A stretch of DNA of 64,000 bases from Pseudohalocynthiibacter aestuariivivens (GCF_018457175.1 NZ_JAGFNU010000004.1:219218-283217), one strand, 5' to 3'. Counted from the first letter of the stretch, positions 36,245 to 46,226 are shown. Translations and numbers: made by a program. The notes: generated by a model not told the origin, from the sequence alone.

Positions 36245-38049
36245 CAATAGATCCTCGCTTTTGGTGCAATCTTTTTCAGATCAATACCACCGTCTTTATG
36301 CTTGGAAAGCGGCTCCAGGTGGACTGGACGGTAGCTGAGTTTGACTTTGTTGCCATCGACAACAGCCAGCGAGTGTTTGCGCCACTTCTTGTCGTCACGA
36401 TCAGGATAATCCTCGTGCGCATGTGCGCCGCGACTTTCCTTGCGTGCCTCTGCCCCAACGATTGTCGCAAGCGCATTTGGCATCAGGTTTGTCAGTTCAA
36501 GCGTTTCCATCAGGTCACTGTTCCAGACCAGCGTACGGTCAGTGACTTTCAGATCGTCAAGCTTAGCCGCGACCGCGCCCATTTTCTCAACCCCTTCAGA
36601 AAGGGTTTTATCTGTTCGGAAAACCGCTGCGTCTGCCTGCATGGTTTTTTGCATCTCAAGCCGCAGATCAGCGGTTGAAGTACCGCCACTCGCGTGACGC
36701 AGGCCGTCGAACCTGTCGAGAGCCTGTTCTACAGATGCTTTATTCGTCGGCATATTCGCAGTTTTCGGGTCAACAACTTCCCCCGCTTTGATCGCCGCAG
36801 CGCGGCCAAAGACCACAAGGTCGATCAGCGAGTTGGAGCCAAGCCGGTTCGCGCCGTGTACTGATGCGCAGCCAGCTTCGCCCACCGCCATCAGGCCAGG
36901 TGCAATCGCATCCGGGTTCGTTTTGGTCGGCGCCAGAACTTCACCCCAGTAGTTCGTCGGAATACCGCCCATGTTGTAGTGAACGGTCGGCAAAACCGGA
37001 ATGGGTTCTTTGGTAAGATCAACACCTGCAAAAATCCGTGCGCTTTCAGAGATACCCGGCAAGCGCAGCGCCAGGGTTTCAGGGGGCAGGTGATTGAGAT
37101 GCAGGTGAATATGATCACCTTCAGCACCAACGCCGCGGCCTTCGCGAATTTCCATCGTCATACAACGCGACACCACATCGCGCGATGCGAGGTCCTTGTA
37201 GGTCGGCGCGTAGCGTTCCATGAACCGCTCGCCTTCCGAATTGGTGAGGTATCCACCCTCGCCGCGCGCACCTTCGGTGATCAAACAGCCAGAGCCGTAA
37301 ATCCCGGTTGGGTGGAACTGCACAAACTCCATATCCTGCAGCGGCATGCCTTGCCGTGCGACCATACCGCCGCCATCGCCAGTGCAGGTATGGGCCGAGG
37401 TCGCGCTAAAAAATGCGCGCCCGTATCCGCCCGTTGCCAGCACAACCATCTTGGCGTTGAAAACATGCATCGTGCCGTCATCAAGCTTCCATGCAAGAAC
37501 ACCCTGACACTGGCCGTCTTCGGACATGATCAGATCAATGGCGAAATATTCGATATAGAATTCCGCGTTGTTCTTCAGGCTTTGGCCATAAAGCGTGTGC
37601 AGAATGGCATGGCCCGTCCGGTCAGCAGCGGCACAGGTGCGTTGCACCGGGGGGCCTTCACCAAACTCCGTCGTGTGGCCCCCAAAGGGGCGTTGATAAA
37701 TCTTGCCATCTTCGGTCCGCGAAAACGGAACACCGTAATGTTCCAGTTCATAAACTGCTTTCGGGGCTTCACGTGCGAGATATTCCATCGCATCGGTATC
37801 ACCCAGCCAGTCAGACCCCTTAACGGTGTCATACATGTGCCATTGCCAGTGATCCGGCCCCATGTTCGACAGGCTGGCAGCAATACCACCCTGCGCGGCA
37901 ACCGTGTGGCTGCGTGTTGGAAAAACCTTGGTCACACAGGCGGTCTTGAGCCCTTGTTCGGCCATGCCCAGCGTTGCACGCAACCCGGCCCCACCCGCGC
38001 CAACCACGACAACATCAAATTCGTGGGTTTCATATTCGTATGCAGACAT
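36244..38049 (-). CDS. sdhA: Succinate dehydrogenase flavoprotein subunit
   Basis: 601 residues from the ATG at 38049, which has GGAG seven bases upstream (a TTG one codon earlier is less likely). The FAD-binding start is [18 protein letters not shown]. The covalent FAD His lies in [17 protein letters not shown]. The active-site Arg/His segment includes [22 protein letters not shown]. It oxidises succinate to fumarate in the TCA cycle. It is in the operon with sdhC, sdhD and sdhB. Confidence 0.97.
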   Translation of the reverse strand: MSAYEYETHEFDVVVVGAGGAGLRATLGMAEQGLKTACVTKVFPTRSHTVAAQGGIAASLSNMGPDHWQWHMYDTVKGSDWLGDTDAMEYLAREAPKAVYELEHYGVPFSRTEDGKIYQRPFGGHTTEFGEGPPVQRTCAAADRTGHAILHTLYGQSLKNNAEFYIEYFAIDLIMSEDGQCQGVLAWKLDDGTMHVFNAKMVVLATGGYGRAFFSATSAHTCTGDGGGMVARQGMPLQDMEFVQFHPTGIYGSGCLITEGARGEGGYLTNSEGERFMERYAPTYKDLASRDVVSRCMTMEIREGRGVGAEGDHIHLHLNHLPPETLALRLPGISESARIFAGVDLTKEPIPVLPTVHYNMGGIPTNYWGEVLAPTKTNPDAIAPGLMAVGEAGCASVHGANRLGSNSLIDLVVFGRAAAIKAGEVVDPKTANMPTNKASVEQALDRFDGLRHASGGTSTADLRLEMQKTMQADAAVFRTDKTLSEGVEKMGAVAAKLDDLKVTDRTLVWNSDLMETLELTNLMPNALATIVGAEARKESRGAHAHEDYPDRDDKKWRKHSLAVVDGNKVKLSYRPVHLEPLSKHKDGGIDLKKIAPKARIY

Positions 38050-38063
38050 CAAAGCTCTCCGGA

Positions 38064-38444
38064 TCAGGCGCTAAAGGCGATTTTGGCAATGGCGAACAAG
38101 CCGACAATGGCAACCCCACGCCAGACCAGCATGTTCAGGATCAACATGCGTAACTGGGTCGTATGGTCACTTATGTAATCCTCGATCACCACCTGTACGC
38201 CAAGGCGCAGATGGCGAAACAACACCAGAATGAACATAACGGCGATAATTGCAGGGATAGGCTCGGCATACTTTGCAACCACCGCCGCGTGCCCGTCGCC
38301 AAGCGTGCCAATGAAAGTATAAAGAAACAGAACCGCCAGCGGAATAAGTGCAATCGCACTTACCCGTTGCGACACCCAATGTTCCGTCCCCTTTTTGGCA
38401 GAGCCAAGACCAGAAACGCGGCTACGGTCGGTTTGATAAGACAT
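38064..38444 (-). CDS. sdhD: Succinate dehydrogenase hydrophobic membrane anchor subunit
   Basis: 126 residues from the ATG at 38444. There are three membrane segments (about 29-47, 60-80 and 100-122). The haem/quinone region [14 protein letters not shown] and the N-terminal [18 protein letters not shown] match alphaproteobacterial SdhD. With SdhC it anchors complex II and binds haem b and ubiquinone. It lies between sdhC and sdhA with spacings of 11 and 14 bases. Confidence 0.93.
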   Translation of the reverse strand: MSYQTDRSRVSGLGSAKKGTEHWVSQRVSAIALIPLAVLFLYTFIGTLGDGHAAVVAKYAEPIPAIIAVMFILVLFRHLRLGVQVVIEDYISDHTTQLRMLILNMLVWRGVAIVGLFAIAKIAFSA

Positions 38445-38455
38445 GCCCTTTTCCC

Positions 38456-38842
38456 TCACACAGCCAGAATGACACAAAGAACGGTCATCGCTACAGACAG
38501 GATGACAGCGATCCAACCAGTTCGGGCGGATGCACTAAGCCCGAGACCAACACCTGCGTCCCAGCGTAAATGACGAATGCCGTTAAAAAAATGGAACCAG
38601 AAGGCCCAAAGCGATGCGACCAAAACCAAAAGCCCCAGCCACGAGGTCAGCAGCCCGTCAACAAACTCGAAATATTCCGGGCTGGTTGCCGCAGCCAGAA
38701 ACCACCAGACAATCAGTACAGCGCTAAGCGACATACCAACCCCTGTGATCCTGTGAATGATCGACAGAACAGATGTTATCTGAGGACGATAAATAGAGAG
38801 GTGTGGGGAAAGAGGCCTGTTACCCCTGTTCACGTCAGCCAT
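38456..38842 (-). CDS. sdhC: Succinate dehydrogenase cytochrome b556 subunit
   Basis: 128 residues from the ATG at 38842 (AAAGGG ribosome site). SdhC features are NRGNRPLSPHLSIYRPQI, IIHRITGVGMSLSA and FHFFNGIRHLRWDAG, the last with the haem-ligand His. There are three membrane segments. It is the first gene of the sdh operon. Paired GTGATCAC palindromes lie about 130-155 bases upstream. Confidence 0.95.
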   Translation of the reverse strand: MADVNRGNRPLSPHLSIYRPQITSVLSIIHRITGVGMSLSAVLIVWWFLAAATSPEYFEFVDGLLTSWLGLLVLVASLWAFWFHFFNGIRHLRWDAGVGLGLSASARTGWIAVILSVAMTVLCVILAV

Positions 38843-38952
38843 GGAATGCCCTTTCATCTCTTCAGCTTTGTTTTCTCTTCAGCACATCAATACCGATAAA
38901 ATACGGTGAGTCACGATACTAAGCCCAATAATTTCGCGGTTTTTTGGCACAG

Positions 38953-39001
38953 TGGGTAAATATTTTAATCTTGTGATCACAGCAAAGTATCCCGTGATCA
39001 C
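38953..39001 (-). promoter_or_regulatory. Paired GTGATCAC operator upstream of sdhC
   Basis: Two perfect palindromes GTGATCAC at 38973-38980 and 38994-39001, 21 bp apart, within TTGTGATCACA-like context. On the sdh strand they are followed after 8 bases by AATATTTACCCA (38964-38953). The same layout, with identical spacings, occurs upstream of sucC (46091-46138). A shared dimeric regulator is implied. The GntR protein at 55656-56306, with one copy at its own start, is the prime candidate. Confidence 0.8.
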
Positions 39002-39030
39002 AAATTTTAGCAACAATCCGCGTTTCGTGC

Positions 39031-39792
39031 TCACCAAACAGTTTCTTCATCCGTACGAACAGCATAAAGCTTCGTCTCGCTCTCTGTCTGTTCGTTTCTG
39101 ACAACCTGATTGGTAATTTCTCTACGAAGTTTGGTTCGCATTCTGTCTGGGTACTCGTTGAAACCATTTGCAGTCACAACAAATGCCCCTTGCCCGGTGA
39201 TCACGTTTTCCCAAAAGTAACTCGTCAGATCCTCGTCCGCCTTTTCAATGACCAATGCATTGACGGTGATCCCGATACGCTGGAGATTTGAATGCACATC
39301 ACGCGGCTCTGTGCCTTCATTGGATTCACCGTCGCCGGAGACATCAATGACCAAACGTTTGCAATCCGGTACATCCGAAAAATGTTCTGCCGTGAAATTC
39401 AAGGCATCACCAATGGCGGTTGAAAAACTACGCCATTCCCGTGGAACAGTCTCGATAACACTTGCAAGCTTTTCCACATCTTCAAAACTGCGAACGCGCG
39501 TCCAGGGAACCGATAGAATTTGACGGCTCGATCCAGTCCATTGAATGAGTGCAATAGCTGCCTCAGCCCGAACAAGCGCTTCGGAAATCACCCCGTCACG
39601 CAGGCCATTGGCCAGCCCCTGCATTTGAATCTGGTATTCTCTTTGGTCCACCGAACCGGAGATATCAACAGCAAGTGCAAGCGCAACCTCGCAAGCCTTA
39701 GCAGGCAACGCCGATGTAAATACCGCAGTCGCCAAAATGGCCCCGCTAATCCGGCCAATAACACCGTGCGAAGTTTCGTCAGGCTTGCTCAT
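39031..39792 (-). CDS. DUF1194 domain secreted protein (von Willebrand A-like)
   Basis: 253 residues from the ATG at 39792. It has a signal peptide ending near LPAKA, then EVALALAVDISGSVDQREY with a MIDAS-like DISGS metal-binding motif (about 38-48), and the VIDVSGDGESNEG strand typical of DUF1194. It is probably a periplasmic vWA-fold adhesion or scaffold protein. It is on the same strand upstream of sdhC with 188 bases between, and the sdh operator occupies that gap. No functional link is evident. Confidence 0.85.
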   Translation of the reverse strand: MSKPDETSHGVIGRISGAILATAVFTSALPAKACEVALALAVDISGSVDQREYQIQMQGLANGLRDGVISEALVRAEAAIALIQWTGSSRQILSVPWTRVRSFEDVEKLASVIETVPREWRSFSTAIGDALNFTAEHFSDVPDCKRLVIDVSGDGESNEGTEPRDVHSNLQRIGITVNALVIEKADEDLTSYFWENVITGQGAFVVTANGFNEYPDRMRTKLRREITNQVVRNEQTESETKLYAVRTDEETVW

Positions 39793-39848
39793 CACCGCAG
39801 CCTAGCACAGGCTCAAAAATCTGAAACCTTCATTCGCGGCGCGGCTGA

Positions 39849-40880
39849 TCACATTGGCATGAGCGCCCAGTAATCCAGATCAAGCAGCACCTCGGGCAGG
39901 TATTTCCCATCATCGCCCTTCAGAACAAATGGTTCACCACCCTTTGTCGCGACCAATCTTAGTCGAATTGCCCCGACACCCGGCGCATTGGTCTCGGATT
40001 TATCGAGCACTTCAGACCATGCCCGGACCGTATCGCCAGTAAAACAGGGGTTCGCGTGGGCACCCGCATTAAGCCCGACAACCATCTGCGCATTCGCGAG
40101 CCCATTGAACGACAAGGCGCGCGCCATCGAAATTACATGCCCGCCATAGATCAGCCGCTGCCCGTCTGCCCGGTTTGTCGCATCAAAATGCACCTTCGCC
40201 GTGTTCTGCCACAACCGCGTTGCCATCATGTGCTCTGCTTCTTCGACGGTCACGCCATCAACGTGATCCACCTGTTCGCCGATCGCGTAATCGCGCCACT
40301 TGTGCGGCTCCCCTGCCAAGGTGAAATTATAGTTGGTGAAATCGAGCCCTGCTTGAATAACAAGATCTTCCGGTGCAACGACCTTTGCCAGGTCCGGCAC
40401 CTTGGTTTCCGGGGCCGCTGCATCAAGATCGCGTTTGCGTACCATCACCCAGCGCACATATTCCAGCACGGCCTTGTCACGCTGGTTCAACCCGCGTGTC
40501 CGCACCCAGACCACACCTGATTTTCCATTGGAGTTTTGCTTTAAACCAATGACTTCACTTTCGGAACGCAGAGTGTCACCCGGCACAACAGGCAGCAACC
40601 AGCGACCTTCTGCATAGCCAAGGTTCGCGATTGCGTTCAGTGATATATCAGGCACGGTTTTGCCAAAGACGGTATGAAACGCGATAAGATCATCAAGTGG
40701 CGGTACAGAAAGCCCGCAGTTCCGCGCAAACTCATCCGAAGAATAGAGCGCGTGGCGCGCAGGATAGAGCGCATGGTAAAGTGCGCGTTCCCCACCCGAA
40801 ACGGTACGTGGTACGGCGTGCGCAATTACTTGCCCGACGCGGTAATCCTCAAAAAACCATCCGGGGTTGGTTTTGGCCAT
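39849..40880 (-). CDS. mch: Mesaconyl-C1-CoA hydratase (MaoC family)
   Basis: 343 residues forming a double hotdog protein: FFEDYRVGQVIAHAVPRTVS at the start and a second hotdog half from about residue 175 (FTLAGEPHKWRDYAIGEQ then GGHVISMARALSF). The length and sequence style fit mesaconyl-CoA hydratase, which hydrates mesaconyl-C1-CoA to beta-methylmalyl-CoA in the ethylmalonyl-CoA pathway. This is supported by the mcl2-like gene in the same overlapping operon. It starts within the stop of the DUF1737 gene (TAATG). Confidence 0.87.
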   Translation of the reverse strand: MAKTNPGWFFEDYRVGQVIAHAVPRTVSGGERALYHALYPARHALYSSDEFARNCGLSVPPLDDLIAFHTVFGKTVPDISLNAIANLGYAEGRWLLPVVPGDTLRSESEVIGLKQNSNGKSGVVWVRTRGLNQRDKAVLEYVRWVMVRKRDLDAAAPETKVPDLAKVVAPEDLVIQAGLDFTNYNFTLAGEPHKWRDYAIGEQVDHVDGVTVEEAEHMMATRLWQNTAKVHFDATNRADGQRLIYGGHVISMARALSFNGLANAQMVVGLNAGAHANPCFTGDTVRAWSEVLDKSETNAPGVGAIRLRLVATKGGEPFVLKGDDGKYLPEVLLDLDYWALMPM

Positions 40881-41083
40881 TACTGCTCTCCCAGTTTCAT
40901 GTCAGGCCTGTAGGTACCTGCCGTTTCTTTCACAACGGCTTGCCCACAGCGCATAACACCATTCGCGGCGTCAAAAGCGTAAGTTGGGTCACCCTGCAAC
41001 ACCCACCCCTTGTTCAGCGCGGCTGTGACCTTGTGGCAAAACTCAGACGTGTCGTCCGCACTTAGAAATCGGTAAAGCTTCAT
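40880..41083 (-). CDS. DUF1737 small protein
   Basis: 67 residues from the ATG at 41083: MKLYRFLSADDTSEFCHKVT, then LNKGWVLQGDPTYAFD, matching DUF1737, a small alpha/beta protein of unknown function. It overlaps NnrU by four bases and mch by one, so all three are coupled. Its position inside the mch-mcl2 cluster is shared, as I recall, by other Rhodobacteraceae such as R. sphaeroides. Confidence 0.83.
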   Translation of the reverse strand: MKLYRFLSADDTSEFCHKVTAALNKGWVLQGDPTYAFDAANGVMRCGQAVVKETAGTYRPDMKLGEQ

Positions 41084-41637
41084 CCATAGGTTCCCAGAAA
41101 CGGGCTGTATCCCAACCAATTGTGAACAAGGGCGATAATGACGAACAGCACCAGCGTTACAACACCAACGCGCAGGTCCTTGGTGATCGAACCGGCAACC
41201 GGTTGGTTCCACGTACCTTCACCCCGGTTAACCAGAACCATTTCCGAAACAGACCAAACGGCCATCGTTCCAAACAAAACCAGCGATGCCTGATCCCCGT
41301 TCACCAGCAAATGCGCCACCGCCCAGATAAGCATACCTGTCAGCATCGGATGACGGAGCTTGGAGCCAACAATCCCACCGCTTTTTCCGACACCCATCAA
41401 AAATATCGCGATAAGCATGAGAAGATTGTTCAGATGCCCCATCCCCGCCATAGGCGTATAAACTGGTATGTTTACAGTGCTGCGATAACCGATAACCATC
41501 AGAACAACACCAGCCAATATAGTAATCGCAACCAGCCCCTTGCCCTTGTCACCAAGTGCTGCGCGCAGATCAGGCATCAGGCGTTTAAAGAAATGTGCGG
41601 CGATCCATAAGATCAAACCAAGTATCAAAAGTGTCAT
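41080..41637 (-). CDS. NnrU family membrane protein
   Basis: 185 residues from the ATG at 41637, with about five membrane segments. NnrU features are GHLNNLLMLIAIFLMGVGKSG, KLRHPMLTGMLIWAVAHLLVNGD and SEMVLVNRG. NnrU was named for a requirement in nitrite reduction in Rhodobacter, and the family is distantly related to isoprenylcysteine methyltransferases. Here it sits in the mch-mcl2 cluster, with no denitrification gene in view. Confidence 0.87.
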   Translation of the reverse strand: MTLLILGLILWIAAHFFKRLMPDLRAALGDKGKGLVAITILAGVVLMVIGYRSTVNIPVYTPMAGMGHLNNLLMLIAIFLMGVGKSGGIVGSKLRHPMLTGMLIWAVAHLLVNGDQASLVLFGTMAVWSVSEMVLVNRGEGTWNQPVAGSITKDLRVGVVTLVLFVIIALVHNWLGYSPFLGTYG

Positions 41638-41644
41638 TGCTGCC

Positions 41645-42502
41645 TCATTCAGTTGCGAGTGCGGCAATAGCGTCTAATTTATCCAAAGCCTGCCGCGCGG
41701 TCACGATATGCAGATTCTCAACGATCTTACCATCCACAACTGCGACTGCTTTGCCGGCGGCTTTGGCTGCCTCGTAAGCAGAGATCTGACGACGGGCCAA
41801 GTCAATTTCTTCTTCTGACGGTGCGAAAGCCTCATTGGCTGGTGCAAGTTGCGCAGGGTGAATCAGGGTTTTGCCATCAAAACCCATGTCACGACCCTGT
41901 TTGCATTCCACGAGCAACCCTTCTTCGTCCTTGAAAGCGTTATAAACACCGTCGATTGCCAGAACACCGTGTGCACGCGCTGCCAACAGGCAGTGCTGAA
42001 GCGACGCAAGCATCGGTTCCCGGTCAGGGCGGTGTCGGCTTTTCAGCTCACTCGCAAGGTCGTTGGTGCCCATCACCAAACACTGGATTTGCGGGTGCGC
42101 TGCAATTTCTACCACGTTCAGAATACCCGTTGGTGTTTCCATCATCGCCCAGATAGGCCGCTTGCCAATAATCGCCGCCAGCGCATCAACATCCTTTGCA
42201 CTGCTGACTTTAGGTAGCAAGATCGCGTCAGCCTTCATATCGCGGGCTACTTCGGCATCCGCCTGCCCCCATGGCGTGTCCAACCCGTTTATCCGGGCAA
42301 TCAGGGTTCTTTTGCCGTATCCGCCAGCTGCGAGTGCGCTGGAAAGAAGCCAGCGCGCAGAGTCTTTTTCCTCGGCGGCAACGGCGTCTTCAAGGTCAAA
42401 TATGATGGCGTCTGTCGGCAGACTCCGCGCTTTTTCCAGCGCCCGGGCATTTGACGCAGGAAGATAAAGAACTGACCGAAAGGGTCGCGCGGCTTGGCTC
42501 AT
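41645..42502 (-). CDS. mcl2: (3S)-malyl-CoA thioesterase / CoA ester lyase family
   Basis: 285 residues from the ATG at 42502 (GGAGA ribosome site). The CitE-like TIM barrel has FRSVLYLPASNARALEKA, IFDLEDAVAAEEK (acidic metal ligands), LMGTNDLASEL-type sequence (here LVMGTNDLASEL) and GKTLIHPAQLAPANEAFAP. The short length (Mcl1 is about 318) and the link with mch favour Mcl2, which hydrolyses (3S)-malyl-CoA to malate in the ethylmalonyl-CoA pathway. A citrate lyase beta-like role cannot be excluded. Confidence 0.85.
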   Translation of the reverse strand: MSQAARPFRSVLYLPASNARALEKARSLPTDAIIFDLEDAVAAEEKDSARWLLSSALAAGGYGKRTLIARINGLDTPWGQADAEVARDMKADAILLPKVSSAKDVDALAAIIGKRPIWAMMETPTGILNVVEIAAHPQIQCLVMGTNDLASELKSRHRPDREPMLASLQHCLLAARAHGVLAIDGVYNAFKDEEGLLVECKQGRDMGFDGKTLIHPAQLAPANEAFAPSEEEIDLARRQISAYEAAKAAGKAVAVVDGKIVENLHIVTARQALDKLDAIAALATE

Positions 42503-42717
42503 GATTCCGTCTCCGTAATATAGTTGCGCAAAACACCACAACAGCGCACCATTTGACAAGACCCGATTTGCCGCATCGCAGAATTTACGCTGCGATTGCA
42601 AATTATGCTTTCCTGCACGCCCTGTTAACCGCTTTTTCAATTCCCTTCAGCAAGCTCTTTGCACGTGGCTTTCATTTCGGACTGCCCAGATCGTAAAGCC
42701 TGCTAAGGAGACCAAAA

Positions 42718-42801
42718 TTGAAAATCCAACTGACAACGCTCTCATTTGGAATCGGGGCCTTGCTATTGGCGATCCAACACGCCCTGTCCTACCTGACCTA
42801 A
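42718..42801 (+). CDS. Candidate 27-residue hydrophobic small protein
   Basis: TTG start at 42718 preceded seven bases earlier by a near-perfect ribosome site AAGGAG (42705-42710). The predicted peptide starts MKIQLTTLSFGIGALLLA and ends QHALSYLT, a single hydrophobic helix with a positively charged start, and TAA at 42799-42801. It overlaps the 3' end of the convergent TSUP gene by four bases. It is too short for most gene finders. Coding status is supported only by the ribosome site and composition. Confidence 0.5.
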   Translation: MKIQLTTLSFGIGALLLAIQHALSYLT

Positions 42802-43550
42802 GTTAGCGCATCCCAAATCAATTTCGCTCCTGTCAGTGTCAAGAATACGTAGGTCAAAAGGAAGAACCAGCGCTCAGACAGCTTAAAATGGAATTTGACC
42901 CCCAGCCGGACCCCGAACACCGCGACAGGTGCCAGTAGCAAATCTGCAAACAAGGTTTCCTGAGTAACTATTCCAAGCGCCAAATACGGACCGAACTTCA
43001 GCAAATTGATGATCCAAAAGGTGATCACCGTCGTCGCCTGAAACGCAGTTTTGCTCAGCCCGTGCGACAACAAGTAGACGGCTGCAGGTGGCCCGCCCGC
43101 ATGGCTGATAAAGCTTGTAAATCCGGCAACAACACCTGCTAACAAACCGACTGCAGGGGTCAATGGCCTGTGTGCCGGGGAAATCCAGCCCAGCGCCCGC
43201 CCACCCTGAAACGCAACAAAACTGATCGCGACAATCCCGATCAGCAACCTGAACAGATCAGGTTTTGCAATTGAGTAAAGTGCGCCCCCAAGCATTACAC
43301 CGGGTACCGCCCCAATGATCAGCGCCCGCGCATGGGGCCAATCCCACTGACGCCAGTAAGGGCGAAGTGCGCTTACATCCATCAGCATCAAAAGCGGCAA
43401 CATCAACCCGATCGCCACTCCCGGTTCCAGAATCAGGGCAAGCAATGGAGTTGCGGCAAAAGCGGCGCCAGAGCCAAATCCGCCTTTTGATACCCCGGCA
43501 AACACGACCGCAGGGATCGCAAGTGCAAAAAAGGTGAAATCCATCACCAT
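42798..43550 (-). CDS. TSUP (TauE/SafE) sulfite/sulfonate exporter family protein
   Basis: 250 residues with about eight membrane segments in two repeats. Signatures are VFAGVSKGGFGSGAAFAATPLL at the start and FTSFISHAGGPPAAVYLLSHGL in the second half, the paired motifs of the TSUP family. It exports or takes up small anions such as sulfite, sulfoacetate or other organic acids. The substrate is not determined. An ATG two codons later (43544) is an alternative start. Confidence 0.9.
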   Translation of the reverse strand: MVMDFTFFALAIPAVVFAGVSKGGFGSGAAFAATPLLALILEPGVAIGLMLPLLMLMDVSALRPYWRQWDWPHARALIIGAVPGVMLGGALYSIAKPDLFRLLIGIVAISFVAFQGGRALGWISPAHRPLTPAVGLLAGVVAGFTSFISHAGGPPAAVYLLSHGLSKTAFQATTVITFWIINLLKFGPYLALGIVTQETLFADLLLAPVAVFGVRLGVKFHFKLSERWFFLLTYVFLTLTGAKLIWDALT

Positions 43551-43567
43551 ACGTGAAAAACCCCTAA

Positions 43568-44674
<1,107 letters not shown>

Positions 44675-44704
44675 CTAAGGTATGGAATTCCTTACCAGTT
44701 CTTG

Positions 44705-44736
44705 AATGCACGCCTTCGGGCGTGCATTTCCTTTTT
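44705..44736 (+). terminator. Intrinsic terminator of mdh
   Basis: Perfect 10-bp stem AATGCACGCC (44705-44714) and GGCGTGCATT (44719-44728) closed by a TTCG tetraloop and followed by TCCTTTTTT. It starts 30 bases after the mdh stop. Confidence 0.92.
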
Positions 44737-44758
44737 TGGAATAGAAAAGGAAAGAGCT

Positions 44759-45061
44759 TTGTCATACCTGTTACCAATGTTGCTGCTATTCTGCATTCCA
44801 GGGATGGTCGGAATTGGAATCGCAAAAAGTGGAAAACGCGAATCGCGCGTCCGGGCCAGAATACTTCTCATTTTTATTTCGATTGCGTTAGCCTTGTTTT
44901 GGCTTGTGTGTTGGCTCTACTTCTTCTTGGCGTTCTCTATAGGAGGTGGCAATCCCACATTTTTCCAGATAGCGATTGCGGCCTTTGTGCCTTCCATCCC
45001 CGCCCTGCTTGCAACTGCCTTTACTATTTTCGCCGTCAAGCCTCCTGAAAAGAAAACTTGA
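44759..45061 (+). CDS. Unrecognised small membrane protein
   Basis: 100 residues from a TTG at 44759, chosen because AAGGAAAG lies just upstream. Earlier in-frame starts fall inside the mdh terminator. Three membrane segments (about 2-18, 32-57 and 65-92) surround a basic loop KSGKRESRVRAR, and the tail is KPPEKKT. I recognise no family. It lies between mdh and the convergent MAPEG gene and has its own ribosome site. Confidence 0.6.
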   Translation: MSYLLPMLLLFCIPGMVGIGIAKSGKRESRVRARILLIFISIALALFWLVCWLYFFLAFSIGGGNPTFFQIAIAAFVPSIPALLATAFTIFAVKPPEKKT

Positions 45062-45110
45062 TGCGCCTTCCACATAGTTTTGGAAAGCGCACCACGATGG
45101 TTCTAGGGTT

Positions 45111-45518
45111 TTACCACAGTCCGAGAATGCGGCCAGCCATTGTCATTTGGCAACCAAACCCAATCAGAAAAACGACTGTTCTGATCGCCGGAATGGCAAA
45201 GATGTGAATGAAGTAATGCGCCAGTCTTATCCAGAAATAGAGCACCGCTGCCCCTGCTGTTAGCGCGTCATTCAAGCCAAGCGCCGATACCAAAATCACA
45301 AGCGGGGCATAGACCGCCATGTTTTCAACCGCGTTGTAGTGCGCGCGTTTCGCTCTGAGTGCCCAGTCCGCATCATGTGGGTGTGCCCCTGTTGGGTCCC
45401 AGACTGCCTTAACAGGGCCAAGCTGCACCATCAGTTGTACAATGTACGGTGCCCAGAAAAGGCCTGTCATGATTAGCGTTATTGTGAGCCAGTAAAGATC
45501 GGGGGTTAGCGTCAGCAT
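45111..45518 (-). CDS. MAPEG family membrane protein
   Basis: 135 residues from the ATG at 45518 (AAGGAG ribosome site). There are four membrane segments and the MAPEG pattern RAKRAHYNAVENMAVYAPLVI followed by RLAHYFIHIFAIPAIRTVVFLIG. The eukaryotic relatives are glutathione-dependent eicosanoid enzymes, while the bacterial role is unknown and may be detoxification. It is divergent from an HxlR regulator, with an inverted repeat in between that probably controls it. Confidence 0.9.
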   Translation of the reverse strand: MLTLTPDLYWLTITLIMTGLFWAPYIVQLMVQLGPVKAVWDPTGAHPHDADWALRAKRAHYNAVENMAVYAPLVILVSALGLNDALTAGAAVLYFWIRLAHYFIHIFAIPAIRTVVFLIGFGCQMTMAGRILGLW

Positions 45519-45572
45519 GTAAATTTCTCCTTGATTGTGACGCGGTGTCGATATCAAATTACTTTCACGCTC

Positions 45573-45603
45573 GTAAGTATGCACAAATAATGTCTATACT
45601 TAC
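45573..45603. promoter_or_regulatory. Inverted-repeat operator between MAPEG and hxlR genes
   Basis: Perfect 8-bp arms GTAAGTAT (45573-45580) and ATACTTAC (45596-45603) with a 15-base spacer, centre to centre 23 bp (about two helical turns). It lies 55 bases upstream of the MAPEG start and 33 bases upstream of the regulator start. This is the expected place for an HxlR dimer to repress both genes. Confidence 0.65.
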
Positions 45604-45636
45604 ACTTTGGATAGTATTGGATGCGGAAGGCACGAT

Positions 45637-46017
45637 ATGCGTAAACAAAGACATAAATCAGAAAACCTGACGGAATGCCCGATGGAAGCAACGCTTGATC
45701 TGATCGGGGGCAAATGGAAAGGCGTCATCCTGTTCCGTCTAAGCGAATGCACCCGTCGTTTTAACGAACTGAACCGGCTGCTCTGCAGAATATCCCCCCG
45801 TACACTGACCAAACAATTGCGCGAACTGGAAGCCGACGGATTGATCCGTCGCACGGTCTATGCCGAAGTGCCGCCGCGCGTTGAATATGACCTGACAGAA
45901 CTGGGGCAGAGCCTGCAACCTGTGATCGCCGCCCTGATGGGTTGGGGCACAGAGTACGCGCTGCCTCACCTGAATTCTGCGGAAAAAGATACGGCGTCTA
46001 CAGCAGAATTCGTTTAG
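45637..46017 (+). CDS. HxlR family winged-helix regulator
   Basis: 126 residues from the ATG at 45637 (GGAAGG ribosome site). HxlR features are the early Cys in ENLTECPMEATLDLIGGKWKG, FNELNRLLCRISPRTLTKQLRELEADGLI and VEYDLTELGQSL. Members respond to aldehydes, oxidants or reactive electrophiles, often through the N-terminal Cys. The divergent MAPEG gene is the likely target, matching a detoxification role. Confidence 0.9.
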   Translation: MRKQRHKSENLTECPMEATLDLIGGKWKGVILFRLSECTRRFNELNRLLCRISPRTLTKQLRELEADGLIRRTVYAEVPPRVEYDLTELGQSLQPVIAALMGWGTEYALPHLNSAEKDTASTAEFV

Positions 46018-46090
46018 CTCTGACGTTACAGTAAACAACAAGCTGATGATTCTCTCATAATGGTGTTAGAAAATAAGCGCTTCTTCTTTT

Positions 46091-46138
46091 GTGATCACAC
46101 GATTTCAGCTTGTGATCACAAAACGTTAATATTTCCCA
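46091..46138 (+). promoter_or_regulatory. Paired GTGATCAC operator upstream of sucC
   Basis: Two perfect palindromes GTGATCAC at 46091-46098 and 46112-46119, exactly 21 bp apart, each in TTGTGATCACA context, followed after 8 bases by AATATTTCCCA (46128-46138). The layout is the same as upstream of sdhC. The second box ends 107 bases before the sucC start. Confidence 0.8.
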
Positions 46139-46226
46139 AACCAGCGTGTTTTCTCAAATAAATTCTTTTATTTGCTGCGCATGCAAGTCTTTAGTGTCGA
46201 AGATTGCAGCAAAATGGGATGAGTTC

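Noticed and set aside
44702..44758. Earlier TTG start for the small membrane gene downstream of mdh
   Set aside because: This stretch is the mdh terminator hairpin and its T-run. A TTG at 44759 has a proper ribosome site.
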